Assembly (NCBI GenBank): GCA_964418255.1
Contig: CAYQKV010000002.1
Span: 182,045 to 246,044 of the forward strand
Direction: 5' to 3'
DNA length: 64,000 nucleotides
Source: CAG-1782 sp964418255
GTDB lineage: Bacteria > Bacillota > Clostridia > Christensenellales > DTU072
Shown here in pieces: positions 10,145 through 19,100 of this stretch (within the stretch, counting starts at the first letter, position 1; the number at the start of each line of letters is the position of its first letter). The notes under the pieces were generated by a model. That model ran no database searches, was not told where the DNA came from, and was given only the letters and a program-made list of their open reading frames with translations. Position numbers and translations under genes: made by a program.

Positions 10145-10500
10145 CCGACCAATCGTTATGCGGAAATTTACTCGCGGTCGAGATAAACTCGACGCGCGGA
10201 TAAATTTTTAGTCCGCATAAGTCGGACTCATAAGGAAGAAAGTCGTACCGACTTTCTTTTCATTTAAGTTCGCAAGGGGTTCGCGCCCCTTGCTTATCCC
10301 CATAAGGGCAAAAAGTGAGATATTCCGACCAATCGTTATGCGGAAATTTACTCGCGGTCGAGATAAACTCGACGCACGGATAAATTTTTAGTCCGCATAA
10401 GTCGGACTCATAAGGAAGAAAGTCGTACCGACTTTCTTTTCATTTAAGTTCGCAAGGGGTTCGCGCCCCTTGCTTATCCCCATAAGGGCAAAAAGTGAAA
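10145..10500. repeat. tandem 180-bp-period palindromic repeat, two copies
   Basis: Bases 10145-10318 recur at 10325-10498 with a single difference (G at 10196, A at 10376). Each unit contains nested inverted repeats: TTATGCGGA/TCCGCATAA outside, AATTTA/TAAATT inside, GTCGAG-N5-CTCGAC at the centre; then GAAAGTCG-TAC-CGACTTTC followed by TTTTC, and GCAAGGGG-N6-CCCCTTGC. A degenerate start of a third copy is visible at about 10099-10140 (CTCCGACCAG repeated). There is no transposase or coding potential. The hairpins probably terminate the metK-recD2-comF transcript. Confidence 0.9.
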
Positions 10501-10555
10501 AATGTGCTTTCCACTTTTTGAATATAATTTGAATATAAATTATTCCATTTTTTTA

Positions 10556-10637
10556 TTTCTTTATTTAAGTTGACACTTAACCGAAGAGAAAAAAATAAAA
10601 CACAGATAAAAAAGTTTTTGTAAAGAGGGAGCGCGAG
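10556..10637. repeat. 82-bp direct repeat, left copy
   Basis: This AT-rich segment (TTTAAGTTGA, CGAAGAGAAAAA, AAAAGTTTTTGTAA, GAGCGCGAG) is repeated with the same length and order at 11581-11661. The two copies bracket the XRE regulator and zinc-finger membrane protein genes. No coding potential is seen. Confidence 0.75.
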
Positions 10638-10647
10638 ATGTGAAGTG

Positions 10648-10875
10648 TTAAAAATGTTCTTTCGGCAAAAGTATATCGTTGGGAGTAACATCCAACGCGG
10701 AGCACAATAAAACGAACGTGTCAAGCTTCGGCAATTTTTTTGTCGTACAATACTGCGTAATCATTTCGGGAGATACGCCTACTTTTTGCGCTAATTCCAC
10801 GGTCGTAAGTCCGCTGTACTTGATATGAAATATTAAATTCTGCTTTATTTCGGCGTTGATTTTTGTTAAATCCAT
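10648..10875 (-). CDS. small XRE-family HTH repressor
   Basis: A 75-residue DNA-binding protein that is essentially one helix-turn-helix domain (about residues 12-68). LTTVELAQKVGVSPEMITQYCTTKKLPKLDTFVLLCSALDVTPNDIL fits the five-helix Cro/CI pattern with the recognition helix at SPEMITQYC. It has no effector or membrane domain. It is divergent from the zinc-finger membrane protein gene at 10971. A perfect palindrome in the shared 95-base intergenic region (10914-10932) is the obvious operator, so it probably represses the neighbour and perhaps itself. No good ribosome-binding site precedes its ATG. No toxin partner is visible. Confidence 0.85.
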   Translation of the reverse strand: MDLTKINAEIKQNLIFHIKYSGLTTVELAQKVGVSPEMITQYCTTKKLPKLDTFVLLCSALDVTPNDILLPKEHF

Positions 10876-10908
10876 ATTGTTATTCTATAACCAACAGTTA
10901 TTTTTGGC

Positions 10909-10937
10909 TTGACAGCTAACTGACAGTTAGCTATAAT
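10909..10937 (+). promoter_or_regulatory. consensus sigma-A promoter with palindromic operator filling its spacer
   Basis: -35 TTGACA (10909-10914), 17-base spacer, -10 TATAAT (10932-10937), all consensus. The spacer is occupied by the perfect inverted repeat AGCTAACTG-A-CAGTTAGCT (10914-10932), which touches both hexamers. A related half-site AACAGTTA lies at 10893-10900. A repressor bound here would exclude RNA polymerase. The likely binder is the XRE protein encoded divergently. Confidence 0.88.
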
Positions 10938-10970
10938 ATAACCATACATACAACGGAGGCGTAAAATATT

Positions 10971-11477
10971 ATGGAGCAATCAAATTGTTTTTATCACAAG
11001 GAACGGGCGGCTACGGCAATATGCGTAAACTGCGGAGCGCCGATATGCGCGGAATGTTCGTGTCATATTAACGACAATAGGCTTTGCCCGTCGTGTTATC
11101 AGACGGCGTGCAAACAAAACGTAAAGAGTTTATCTGCCGACTTGACATATTTCATCGGCTATATAGCTATCGCGCTTGTATTCTACATAGTCGGAGCGGT
11201 AGTTTTATTTTCGGGTGACGGAATCGGTATGATTCTTTTGGGCGTGCTGTTAATGGGAATACCGAACGTATGCGGGTTTTTCAGAAGAAGCGCAGGAATA
11301 TTCGCTACCGTAAGACTTTGGCTATTGCTTATCGTATTGACCATAGTGTTGGGAATCGTAGCTACGCCGATTATAATTATCATCAATATAGTCAAAGCGT
11401 GCCGAGTTGCTTCTGGGAAAAAATACTGGGCGAAACTTCTTAAAGAATGTAACGAAGTATATCCCTTTCTTAATTAA
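10971..11477 (+). CDS. B-box-like zinc-finger membrane protein
   Basis: A 168-residue protein of unknown function. The N-terminus (1-50) is cysteine/histidine-rich (C6, H9, C18, C21, C26, C29, H32, C39, C42) in B-box zinc-finger spacing. Two long hydrophobic stretches follow (about 58-110, probably two helices with a Gly-rich turn, and 118-145), then a charged C-terminal tail, so a cytoplasmic zinc domain is anchored in the membrane. GGAGG at 10955-10959 is its ribosome-binding site. It is driven by the operator-containing promoter just upstream and ends before a strong terminator, giving a monocistronic unit. A second zinc-ribbon membrane protein with a divergent XRE gene occurs at 45478-46181. 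Confidence 0.85.
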   Translation: MEQSNCFYHKERAATAICVNCGAPICAECSCHINDNRLCPSCYQTACKQNVKSLSADLTYFIGYIAIALVFYIVGAVVLFSGDGIGMILLGVLLMGIPNVCGFFRRSAGIFATVRLWLLLIVLTIVLGIVATPIIIIINIVKACRVASGKKYWAKLLKECNEVYPFLN

Positions 11478-11488
11478 GTTGACATTAT

Positions 11489-11527
11489 AAAAACCGTTGT
11501 CTAATCATTGACAACGGTTTTTTTATT
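11489..11527 (+). terminator. Rho-independent terminator
   Basis: AAAACCGTTGTC pairs with GACAACGGTTTT around an 8-base loop and is followed by a run of T. It lies 12 bases past the stop of the zinc-finger membrane protein gene. Confidence 0.93.
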
Positions 11528-11580
11528 TGCTTTGTTATATTGTTTGAAAAGACAATAATAACATAAAAAATATACCTTTT

Positions 11581-11661
11581 TTTCTATATTTAAGTTGAGA
11601 CTTCATCGAAGAGAAAAATAAAAATATAAATAACAAAAGTTTTTGTAAGGGGAGAGCGCGA
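11581..11661. repeat. 82-bp direct repeat, right copy
   Basis: Second copy of the segment at 10556-10637, co-linear and without length change as aligned by eye. It runs directly into the hairpin at 11658. Confidence 0.75.
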
Positions 11662-11790
11662 GAGGGGAGAAACTTTTTGCCGAAAAAGGTTTCCCCTCTC
11701 GCAATCTACGCTTAATAAAGTATTTTTTGTAAAGAGTCGAGGGAGAAGAAACTTTTTGTCTAAAAAGGTTTTCTCCCTCGCATACTCTTT
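11658..11790. terminator. two related tandem hairpins between convergent genes
   Basis: Hairpin 1 (11658-11702) pairs GCGAGAGGGGAG with CCCCTCTCGC; hairpin 2 (11731-11790) pairs CGAGGGAGAA with TTCTCCCTCG and extends outward with AAAGAGT/ACTCTTT. Both share the apical segment AAACTTTTTG-N3-AAAAAGGTTT, so they are members of one hairpin family. They sit just beyond the 3' end of pncB (-) and downstream of the terminator of the zinc-finger gene (+). Probable transcription terminators, especially for galK-pncB. Confidence 0.7.
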
Positions 11791-11803
11791 ATTAAATTTT
11801 ATA

Positions 11804-13234
11804 CTATTGTTTTTTCGCGCTGTGGGAATAAGTGAGGAATTTTTTAAGGTTATAGAGACCGTCGCTGAGGTCAACCTTGTAAATATTCGGGTTCATAAGG
11901 CGCAGGTATTCTTCCCAGAATTCGCTTCTTACGAGTTTGGAATAGTCCGCAATTTCTTTTAAAGACGGGGATTTGTAGACCTGCTCTCCGTTATGGAATA
12001 CTTCCACCATAAGGTCGCGCATCGAGTATTCGGTAAGCGTGGTCTTTTTCCACGTTTCCACGGGGTGGAAAATGGTAAGGGGCTTGGTCGTGTCGAACAC
12101 TTCGTTTTTCAGGCAGATGAGGTCGGCAAACGCCATTTTGTCCGCGTCGTATATGCGGTATGTGGTCTTGATACCCGGGTTGGTAATTTTTTCCGTGGTG
12201 TCGGAAAGTTTGATTTTCGCTTCCCAGTGTCCGTTTTCTTCGAGCGCGCTCAGTTTGTAAACGCCTCCGAGCGCGGGAGTAAGGGAAGATGTTATGAGCT
12301 TCGTACCTATGCCGTAAGTATCGATTTTCGCGCCCTGCTTGTCAAGGGAAGAGAGAATGTATTCGTCAAGGTCGCCGCTTACGCAGATTTTGCAGTCGGC
12401 GTGTCCCGCGTCGTCAAGCATTTTTCTCGCCTTTTTCGTAAGATACGCAAGGTCGCCGCTGTCAAGCCTTATGCCGAGAGGTTTCAGTCCTTTGGCTTTC
12501 ATCTCGTCGAAAACTTTTATAGCGTTGGGAACGCCCGAACGCAACGTGTCGTAAGTGTCGACGAGAAGGAGACAGTTGTTGGGATAAATACGAGCGTATT
12601 CGCGGAACGCTTCGAGTTCGGTATCGAAACTCATTACCCAACTGTGCGCGTGAGTCCCCGAACAAGGCACGCCGTACATTTTCGCAGTGAGAACGTTGCT
12701 CGTCGAGGCGCAACCGCCGATAATCGCGGCGCGAGCGCCGTAAATTCCCGCGTCAGGTCCCTGCGCGCGGCGCAAACCGAATTCCATCACTACGCCTTTC
12801 GCTTCCTGGCAGATTTTGAACGCCTTCGTCGCGATAAGCGTCTGGTGGTTAATCATATTGAGAATGGCGGTTTCCACAAGCTGAGCTTCGAACAGAGGCG
12901 CGTTGACGGTAAGAAGAGGCTCCCCCGGGAAAACGACTTCCCCTTCACGTATCGCGTAAATCGAACCCGTAAAACGGAAATTCTTCAAACGGTCGAGAAA
13001 ATCTTCTCCGAACAAGTCGAGACTACGAAGATATTCGATGTCGTCTTCTTCGAAATGAAGATTGTTGATATAGTCGATAACCTGTTCGAGCCCCGCGCAG
13101 ATAGCAAAATCGAGATGTTCTTTTTGGCGGTAGAAAACGTCGAAGTTTGCGCGCACTTCCGCTTTTCCCGTTTGCATATAGGCGTTCATCATAGTGAGTT
13201 GATATAAGTCTGTAAGTAAAGTTAAATTACGCAT
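11804..13234 (-). CDS. pncB: nicotinate phosphoribosyltransferase
   Basis: First enzyme of NAD salvage from nicotinic acid: nicotinate + PRPP + ATP to nicotinate mononucleotide. The protein opens LTLLTDLYQLTMMNAYMQTG, the family N-terminal substrate loop, and contains FGLRRAQGPDAGIYGARAA and CSGTHAHSWVMSF with the catalytic His region, then VDTYDTLRSGVPNA and GIRLDSGDLAYLTKKAR, which bind the phosphoribosyl moiety. At 476 residues it is the long bacterial form. AGAGGT precedes its ATG. It lies 10 bases downstream of galK on the same strand, so the two are probably one transcript although their pathways are unrelated. Confidence 0.96.
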   Translation of the reverse strand: MRNLTLLTDLYQLTMMNAYMQTGKAEVRANFDVFYRQKEHLDFAICAGLEQVIDYINNLHFEEDDIEYLRSLDLFGEDFLDRLKNFRFTGSIYAIREGEVVFPGEPLLTVNAPLFEAQLVETAILNMINHQTLIATKAFKICQEAKGVVMEFGLRRAQGPDAGIYGARAAIIGGCASTSNVLTAKMYGVPCSGTHAHSWVMSFDTELEAFREYARIYPNNCLLLVDTYDTLRSGVPNAIKVFDEMKAKGLKPLGIRLDSGDLAYLTKKARKMLDDAGHADCKICVSGDLDEYILSSLDKQGAKIDTYGIGTKLITSSLTPALGGVYKLSALEENGHWEAKIKLSDTTEKITNPGIKTTYRIYDADKMAFADLICLKNEVFDTTKPLTIFHPVETWKKTTLTEYSMRDLMVEVFHNGEQVYKSPSLKEIADYSKLVRSEFWEEYLRLMNPNIYKVDLSDGLYNLKKFLTYSHSAKKQ

Positions 13235-13244
13235 AATACCTCTT

Positions 13245-14492
13245 TTATAAAGCGACTTCGGTCGCGCCGTAGTTTCTTATTCTAACGCAGAACACGTTTT
13301 CTTTGCCGAAATATTCTGACATTTCATTTACATACGAAACGCTGTTTTCGGTATCCACAAACGTAAGTATTGTGCCCGCAAACCCGCCTCCGTGTACACG
13401 GTAAGCAAGCGTGGACGGATTGCGCGCCGCGATTGCGAGCGCGAGGGGAATGGGCTGAGCAACGTCTCCCGAAGGGTAGCAGTTCTGTAAAAGCTCGTAG
13501 CTTGATTTTCCGCTTTCTTTAATTGCGCGGAGGAAGGATTCTTTGTCGCGTTCTTTCACCGCTTTTTCTGCGAACGTTACGCGTTTATTTTCTTCGAAGA
13601 AATGAATAGCGCGCAGGATTGCTCTTCCCGAAAACTTTTCTTTCAGGGATTTAAGAGAGGAGAAAAAGAGGTTTTCGTCGACTTCGCCGAGGACTTTTTC
13701 CCCGAAGAAAGCCGCGACCGATTCCATTTCCGTGCGGATAGAAGCGTATTCGTCGGTAAGATTGCAGTGGTCGCCGCCGCAGTTTATTATGACGAGAGAA
13801 AGGTCGTCGAATTTCCAGTCCGCGCTTTCCGAGCTCGGAATTTCCGTGCCGAAGTTCATAAAACTAACGCCGCCGCGGGAGATGGTTAGTTGGTCCATAA
13901 GTCCCGAGGGTTTGCCGAAATATACGTTTTCCGCATAACGTCCGATTATCGCTTTTTCGGTAAAACCGATTTTACCGTCGTTGTAGAGAACGTTGAGAAT
14001 TTCGCAGATGAGGAGTTCGAACGCCGCGCTGCTGCTGACTCCCGCGCCTTTGAAAATATTGCTCGAAGCGCGGGCGGTAAATCCGCCTACTTTATATCCG
14101 CGGTCGATAAAACCTTTGCATACGCCGCGAACGAGCGCAAGAGTCGACCCGAAGAGTTTTTCATCTATGGGTAGGTCGTTTACGTCTATCGAAAACGGCG
14201 CGTAGCCTTCGCTTTCTACGGTTATCACATTGTCGTCGGTCTGAACGACGGCGCAGGCGACGTCGAGGTCGATACTGCCCGCAATAACCAGACCGTGGTT
14301 GTGGTCGGTGTGATTTCCTACGAGTTCCGCTCTGCCGGGAGAAGAGAAAAAGCGTATTTTTCCCGTCAGATTGTCGGTAAGAGACGAGTACCTTTCACAG
14401 ACAGCTTTAAGGTCCGCGCGGTATAGTTTAGTTACCGACGAGGTAAAGGCGGAATTGCCGAGGAGAGTTTCTTTCGTTAAAGTCCTTGCCAT
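13245..14492 (-). CDS. galK: galactokinase
   Basis: Phosphorylates galactose to galactose-1-phosphate (Leloir pathway, cytosol). The start is taken at ATG 14492, preceded by AAGGAGC (minus strand, 14504-14498); an in-frame ATG at 14531 lies in the operator palindrome region and would add 13 non-family residues. GHMP-kinase motifs: SSPGRAELVGNHTDHNHG (galactokinase signature), ATP loop KGAGVSSSAAFELL, and the C-terminal GGGFAGTILTFV. The length of 415 residues is slightly above the usual 390. It diverges from galT across a 24-bp palindrome and is followed by pncB. Confidence 0.95.
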   Translation of the reverse strand: MARTLTKETLLGNSAFTSSVTKLYRADLKAVCERYSSLTDNLTGKIRFFSSPGRAELVGNHTDHNHGLVIAGSIDLDVACAVVQTDDNVITVESEGYAPFSIDVNDLPIDEKLFGSTLALVRGVCKGFIDRGYKVGGFTARASSNIFKGAGVSSSAAFELLICEILNVLYNDGKIGFTEKAIIGRYAENVYFGKPSGLMDQLTISRGGVSFMNFGTEIPSSESADWKFDDLSLVIINCGGDHCNLTDEYASIRTEMESVAAFFGEKVLGEVDENLFFSSLKSLKEKFSGRAILRAIHFFEENKRVTFAEKAVKERDKESFLRAIKESGKSSYELLQNCYPSGDVAQPIPLALAIAARNPSTLAYRVHGGGFAGTILTFVDTENSVSYVNEMSEYFGKENVFCVRIRNYGATEVAL

Positions 14493-14515
14493 TACAAGCT
14501 CCTTTATGTTATACT
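14486..14515 (+). promoter_or_regulatory. galT promoter
   Basis: TTGCCA (14486-14491), 18-base spacer, TATACT (14510-14515). The -10 element is in the left half of the 24-bp palindrome and the -35 element overlaps the galK start codon. Confidence 0.65.
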
Positions 14516-14530
14516 TTATAAAGTATAACA
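14507..14530. promoter_or_regulatory. 24-bp perfect palindrome, shared gal operator
   Basis: The left half is TGTTATACTTTA and the right half is its exact reverse complement. It sits between divergent galK and galT and contains the -10 elements of both promoters in inverted orientation, so one bound protein could silence both directions. The cognate regulator is not encoded nearby. Confidence 0.85.
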
Positions 14531-14550
14531 CATACCGAAAATATTAGCAA
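14522..14550 (-). promoter_or_regulatory. galK-pncB promoter
   Basis: On the minus strand: TTGCTA (14550-14545), 17-base spacer, TATACT (14527-14522). The -10 element lies in the right half of the shared palindrome. Confidence 0.65.
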
Positions 14551-14578
14551 CAACTTTAACGGACGAGAGGAAACGACG

Positions 14579-16132
14579 ATGAACGGAACTGTAAAAAATA
14601 TAGAAGATTTATTGCTGTATGCGGAAAACGAACTCGGACTGGGCGTCGAGGACAAGGCGTATTCCCGCAATCAACTGTACGAACTTTTTCAGGTTGAGCC
14701 CGAAGAATGCGCGCCCGAAAAAAGACCCCTCGAAGATATAACGGACGAACTCGTGCGCTACGGGATAGAAACGGGGATTGCCGAAGAGGGCACCGAACTG
14801 AGGTTCGAAACGAGAATTCTCGGGCTTGTCACGCCGTCTCCCGGGGAAGTCGTTATGAACTTCGAAGCGTTGAAAGAAGCGGAGGGCGCGTCGGTGGCGA
14901 CGGATTACCTTTACGCTTTGTCGATAAAAAACAACTATATAAGACTTAACGACGTAAGACGGAATATATGCTGGTACGCTGACGGCGCGAAAGGTCCGAT
15001 AGCGATTACCATTAACCTTTCCAAGCCCGAAAAGGACCCCAAACAGGTACTTGCGGAAAAAGCGTTTAAGGGAAAGAAATATCCTAAATGCCTGCTTTGC
15101 CTGGAAAATATAGGCTTCTGCGGAACGCCCGTGCACCCCGCGAGACAGACGTTGAGAATAGTTCCCGTGAGGCTGAACGGCGAAAAATGGCATATGCAGT
15201 ATTCTCCGTACGTCTATTACGACGAACATTGCATAGTCTTCCGCGACGAGCATCTGCCGATGAGAATAACCGACCTTACTTTTGTAAGACTGCTTGATTT
15301 CGTGTCGCAGTATCCCGACTATTTTCTCGGAAGCAACGCGGATTTGCCGATAGTGGGAGGGTCTATTCTCGCCCACGACCACTACCAGGGCGGGAAAAAG
15401 GTTCTGCCTATGTTCGCTACGGGATTGAGAAAACTGTACGAAGTCAAAAACGGCGTGGCGGTAGGCGTGCGCGACTGGTATAACAGCGTGGTTACGGTAA
15501 AAGGTAAAGACAGAAACGCGGTCGCGTTGAAAGCGGCGACGATTGCCGCGGCGTGGATAAACTATTCGGACGAAAGCGCGGGAATTCTCTGCGCGACTAC
15601 CGAACGGCACAGCACGGTTACGCCCGTGGCGAGCTACGACGGCGCGGAATTCGTAATGGATTTGATACTCAGAAACAACCGTACGGACGAAACGCATCCT
15701 TTCGGAATTTTCCACCCGACGGAAGATATGCACAACATTAAAAAAGAGTCCATCGGGCTTATCGAGGCGATGGGACTGTTCATCCTTCCGGGTCGTCTGA
15801 AAAACGAACTTTACGAACTGATGAAAGAAATGCGTAAGGAAAAACCCGACCTCGAAAGAATTTTCAAAGACGAAAAACTTTCCAAACATTCCTCGCTTAT
15901 CGTGCAGGCGATGGCGGACAAAGGAACGGGACTAAGCGAAGAGGACGCAAGAAACGCGATTATCGCCAGGGTGAACGACACTTGCCTGCGCATACTCGAA
16001 TGTACGGCGGTGTTCAAAAACGACGAACAGGGCGCGGAAGCGTTCGACAGGTTTATGAGTACGGTTACCGACGGCGAAGGAATAAAGGGCGCGCCGAAAA
16101 AAGCGGGCAGACCGCCTATGGGGAAAATGTAA
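14579..16132 (+). CDS. galT: UDP-glucose--hexose-1-phosphate uridylyltransferase, class II
   Basis: Second Leloir enzyme: swaps UMP between UDP-glucose and galactose-1-phosphate. The 517-residue protein belongs to the firmicute class II GalT, which is longer than the E. coli enzyme. The active-site region is VGGSILAHDHYQGGKKVLP, with the HDHYQ histidines. Other conserved stretches are NPVHPARQTLR-like CGTPVHPARQTLRIVP and ATTERHSTVTPVA. GAGAGG precedes ATG 14579. It faces galK across the palindromic operator. A galE gene is not in the window. The downstream lipoprotein gene starts 27 bases after the stop and may be co-transcribed. Confidence 0.96.
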   Translation: MNGTVKNIEDLLLYAENELGLGVEDKAYSRNQLYELFQVEPEECAPEKRPLEDITDELVRYGIETGIAEEGTELRFETRILGLVTPSPGEVVMNFEALKEAEGASVATDYLYALSIKNNYIRLNDVRRNICWYADGAKGPIAITINLSKPEKDPKQVLAEKAFKGKKYPKCLLCLENIGFCGTPVHPARQTLRIVPVRLNGEKWHMQYSPYVYYDEHCIVFRDEHLPMRITDLTFVRLLDFVSQYPDYFLGSNADLPIVGGSILAHDHYQGGKKVLPMFATGLRKLYEVKNGVAVGVRDWYNSVVTVKGKDRNAVALKAATIAAAWINYSDESAGILCATTERHSTVTPVASYDGAEFVMDLILRNNRTDETHPFGIFHPTEDMHNIKKESIGLIEAMGLFILPGRLKNELYELMKEMRKEKPDLERIFKDEKLSKHSSLIVQAMADKGTGLSEEDARNAIIARVNDTCLRILECTAVFKNDEQGAEAFDRFMSTVTDGEGIKGAPKKAGRPPMGKM

Positions 16133-16159
16133 ATACGGAAAAACCGAAGACGGAGAGAA

Positions 16160-19100
16160 ATGAAAGGGAAAAGGCAAAGAATAAATAAAATCATTCTGTG
16201 CGCCGCCGCGATTACGGCGGTCTTTCTCGTTGCGTTTTTAACCGCCTGTTCGGGAGAAATCACGTCGCTCGGTCTGAAAGAAACCGCGCTTACCGTAAAC
16301 TTGAACGAAAGCGTGGATTTAGCCGATTACGTCGTAAAAGAGGGGCGTGGAAAAGTTATGTACTCGGCGGAAAACGCCGATATAATAGAACTCAAAGGCT
16401 CGGTAGTCAAAGGACTGAAAGAGGGAAACGCGGCGGTAATGATTATGGGCGGCGATTTTACCGCCCGTATCGCGATAACGGTAAAAGACGGGAGAACGGT
16501 GAAACTGTCTTTCCCCGACGTCACCGCTTTTTACAGCGGAAACAAATACAACATAACGCCCGAGGGAAGTTTCCCAGAGGGAACGGAAATACGTTATTTC
16601 TGCGGAGGAGTAGCGTTTACGGGCGCGACGGAAGCGGGCAGATACGAAATCACCGCGGAAGTCAAAGTGCCCGACGGATACAATCTTATATGCGACGATT
16701 TTAACGCCGTGCTGACGATAAACAAAGCGCACTACGATATGTCGGGCGTAAGTTTTTCGAACAGAACGTTCGCTTACGACGGAACGGAAAAAACCGTGAC
16801 GATAAGCGGAGTTCTTCCCGAGGGAATAGCCGTTACTTACAAAAATAACCGCGGAACAGAAGCGGGAACTTACCGCGCGACGGCCGAGTTTTCGGGAGAG
16901 AATATAAATTACGAAAAAATAGGCGCAATGACGAGCGTGCTTACGATAGAACCCGCCGTGGTAGCGCTTTCCGACAAGGGCGCGGGTTCTTTCGAAAAGA
17001 CCTACGACGGAGAAGATTTCGTCGCGGAAGTAACCGATTTACCCGAGGGCGCGAGCGCGCAGTATTTCGTGCGAACCGAAAAAGAAAACGGGGGAACGGA
17101 AATTAAACCTTGCAACGAACCGCCCGTGTTTGCGGACGCGGGAGAATACGTATGGTACGTCAAAATCACCGCGGAAAAGAAAACGTACGAAAATTATCGG
17201 TTCACCACGGAAAACGAAATAGTCGAGCTTAAAGGAAACGAGGACGGTAAGTATATTTCCGACTATATTCCGATTTCGGTTAAGATAAAAAAAGCCGCGC
17301 TAAACGAAGGAAAATTCGTTTTGAGAAAGGGCGAAGAAATCGTAACGGACGCGATTTACGGCGAGGAAATAACGATAGGAGATGAGAGCGAGGGGTATTC
17401 CCTCAAAGTGGAAGGAGACCTTCCTCTGGGCGCGAAAAACGAGTTCGACGGCAGAGTGACGGTAAATTATAAAATAAGCGGAAACGAAGATTTCGAGTCC
17501 GTTAAAAATCAATTCGGGAACCTTGACAGCGGCTTATATATCGTAACCGCAACGTACGGAATGCCCGAAAATTACGACAAAAACTATATCGCGCTTAGCG
17601 AAATAACTTTCAATCTGAGGATAAACAAAGCGACTTACGACTGTTCGGGGATGACTTTCGGAACGGCGGAAACCGAGGCGGAGTACGACGGAACGGTCCG
17701 AGTAATCGAAGTCGAAGGTTATGACCCAGAGGAAATTTCCGTAAGATACGTCATAAGGAAAAACGGCATAACGGAAAGCGAAATTCTTCACGCGGGGAAA
17801 TACTCAGTCACCGCGAAATTTACGATTATACAGGACGCGGCGAACTACAATTCCATATCCGACAGGACGGTGAATTTTACCGTGAACCCGAAAAAAATCG
17901 CGATAAACGAAGTGACTTTCGCGGGCGCGGAAACGGTGTACGACGGACAGCCGGTCGAAGTCGCCGTCGTTGCGAAAAACGGTTTGCCCGATAAAGTAAC
18001 CGTCGAATATCCGAAAGGGAACGCGTTTACAAACGCGGGCGTTTACGACGCGGTCGCGAAGTTCCGCTTCGGCGATGGGGAAGAAGACGAAGGCGACTAT
18101 TCTTTCGTTATCAACGGAACGCAGGTTTCTTCGCTCGGCGCGCGCGTTACGATAAAAAAAGCCGATTTTACAAGCGACAACGTCGGAAGCATCAAGCCGG
18201 AAAGCGGTCTTACTTATTTCTTCGGAATGAAACTTTCCGACGTAGGGTTTGTAAGCAACGAAAACGGCTTTATAGCGTGGGAGAACCCCGATTTGCTTAT
18301 CGGGGAGATGACTCCGACGGGCGAAGTAACCGACGGGATTTACTTTGCGTACGCCGTGTATAATGAAGATAAAAGAAATTACAACGATTACCGCGCGAGG
18401 GTCGCGATAACCTTGAAAAAAGCGGAGATTGATTTGACGGGCACGGCGATTAACGACCAGTTCGTCGCAAGAAACGCTTCTCCCGTCGTTGCGTTCGGAA
18501 CGAGAGATTATAGCGACGAAACGAAAACGCTCGTCGAATGGACGGGCTCGAACCTTGCCACCGTAACGGTGACGGGAGAAAAAAGCGGCAATTACATAAT
18601 AAAAGGAAATACCGTTTTCGAAAACGTAAAACTATATCTCTACGACCCGACGGAGTATTCCTATAAAGCGGGAAGTACGCTTATGACGGCGTATAAAGGC
18701 GCGGCGACGATAATTTCCCTTCCTTACGGAACCACGGAGACAAGCTCGCGTATTTTCGATTCGAGCAGCCGTACGGTTGCGCCGGTTACGCAGATTATAG
18801 TGCCCGAAACGGTAGTTTTGTTGCCCGAAAATACGTTTTACGGCGCGACTTATCTTGAAAAACTGATTTTCGAGTCGGTGGCGTGTACGCCCGATTATTT
18901 CCAGAAACTCTTCGGCGCGGCGAAACCCGACGGAGTTAAAGTAACGGTAAAAACCGACAAAGAAATAGCGGCTAAAAAGTTTTACGGAACGGACTGCGTC
19001 GGTGAAATCGAATACCTTTCGCCCGTATCGCGCATAGGCGCGGAGGCGTTCGGCGGGTGTACCTCGCTTAAAAAATTCGTTTACGATTGTTCGGAACTGG

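Noticed and set aside
10145..10500. Insertion sequence or CRISPR
   Set aside because: No transposase is encoded, and there are only two long units with a 6-base gap, not short repeats with variable spacers.
10648..11477. Toxin-antitoxin reading of the XRE gene and its neighbour
   Set aside because: The genes are divergent, not co-transcribed, and the partner is a zinc-finger membrane protein without toxin features.
11993..13207. 404-codon plus-strand ORF inside pncB
   Set aside because: Antisense to a clearly recognisable nicotinate phosphoribosyltransferase.
14609..15889. 426-codon minus-strand ORF inside galT
   Set aside because: Antisense shadow of galT without family resemblance or start signals.
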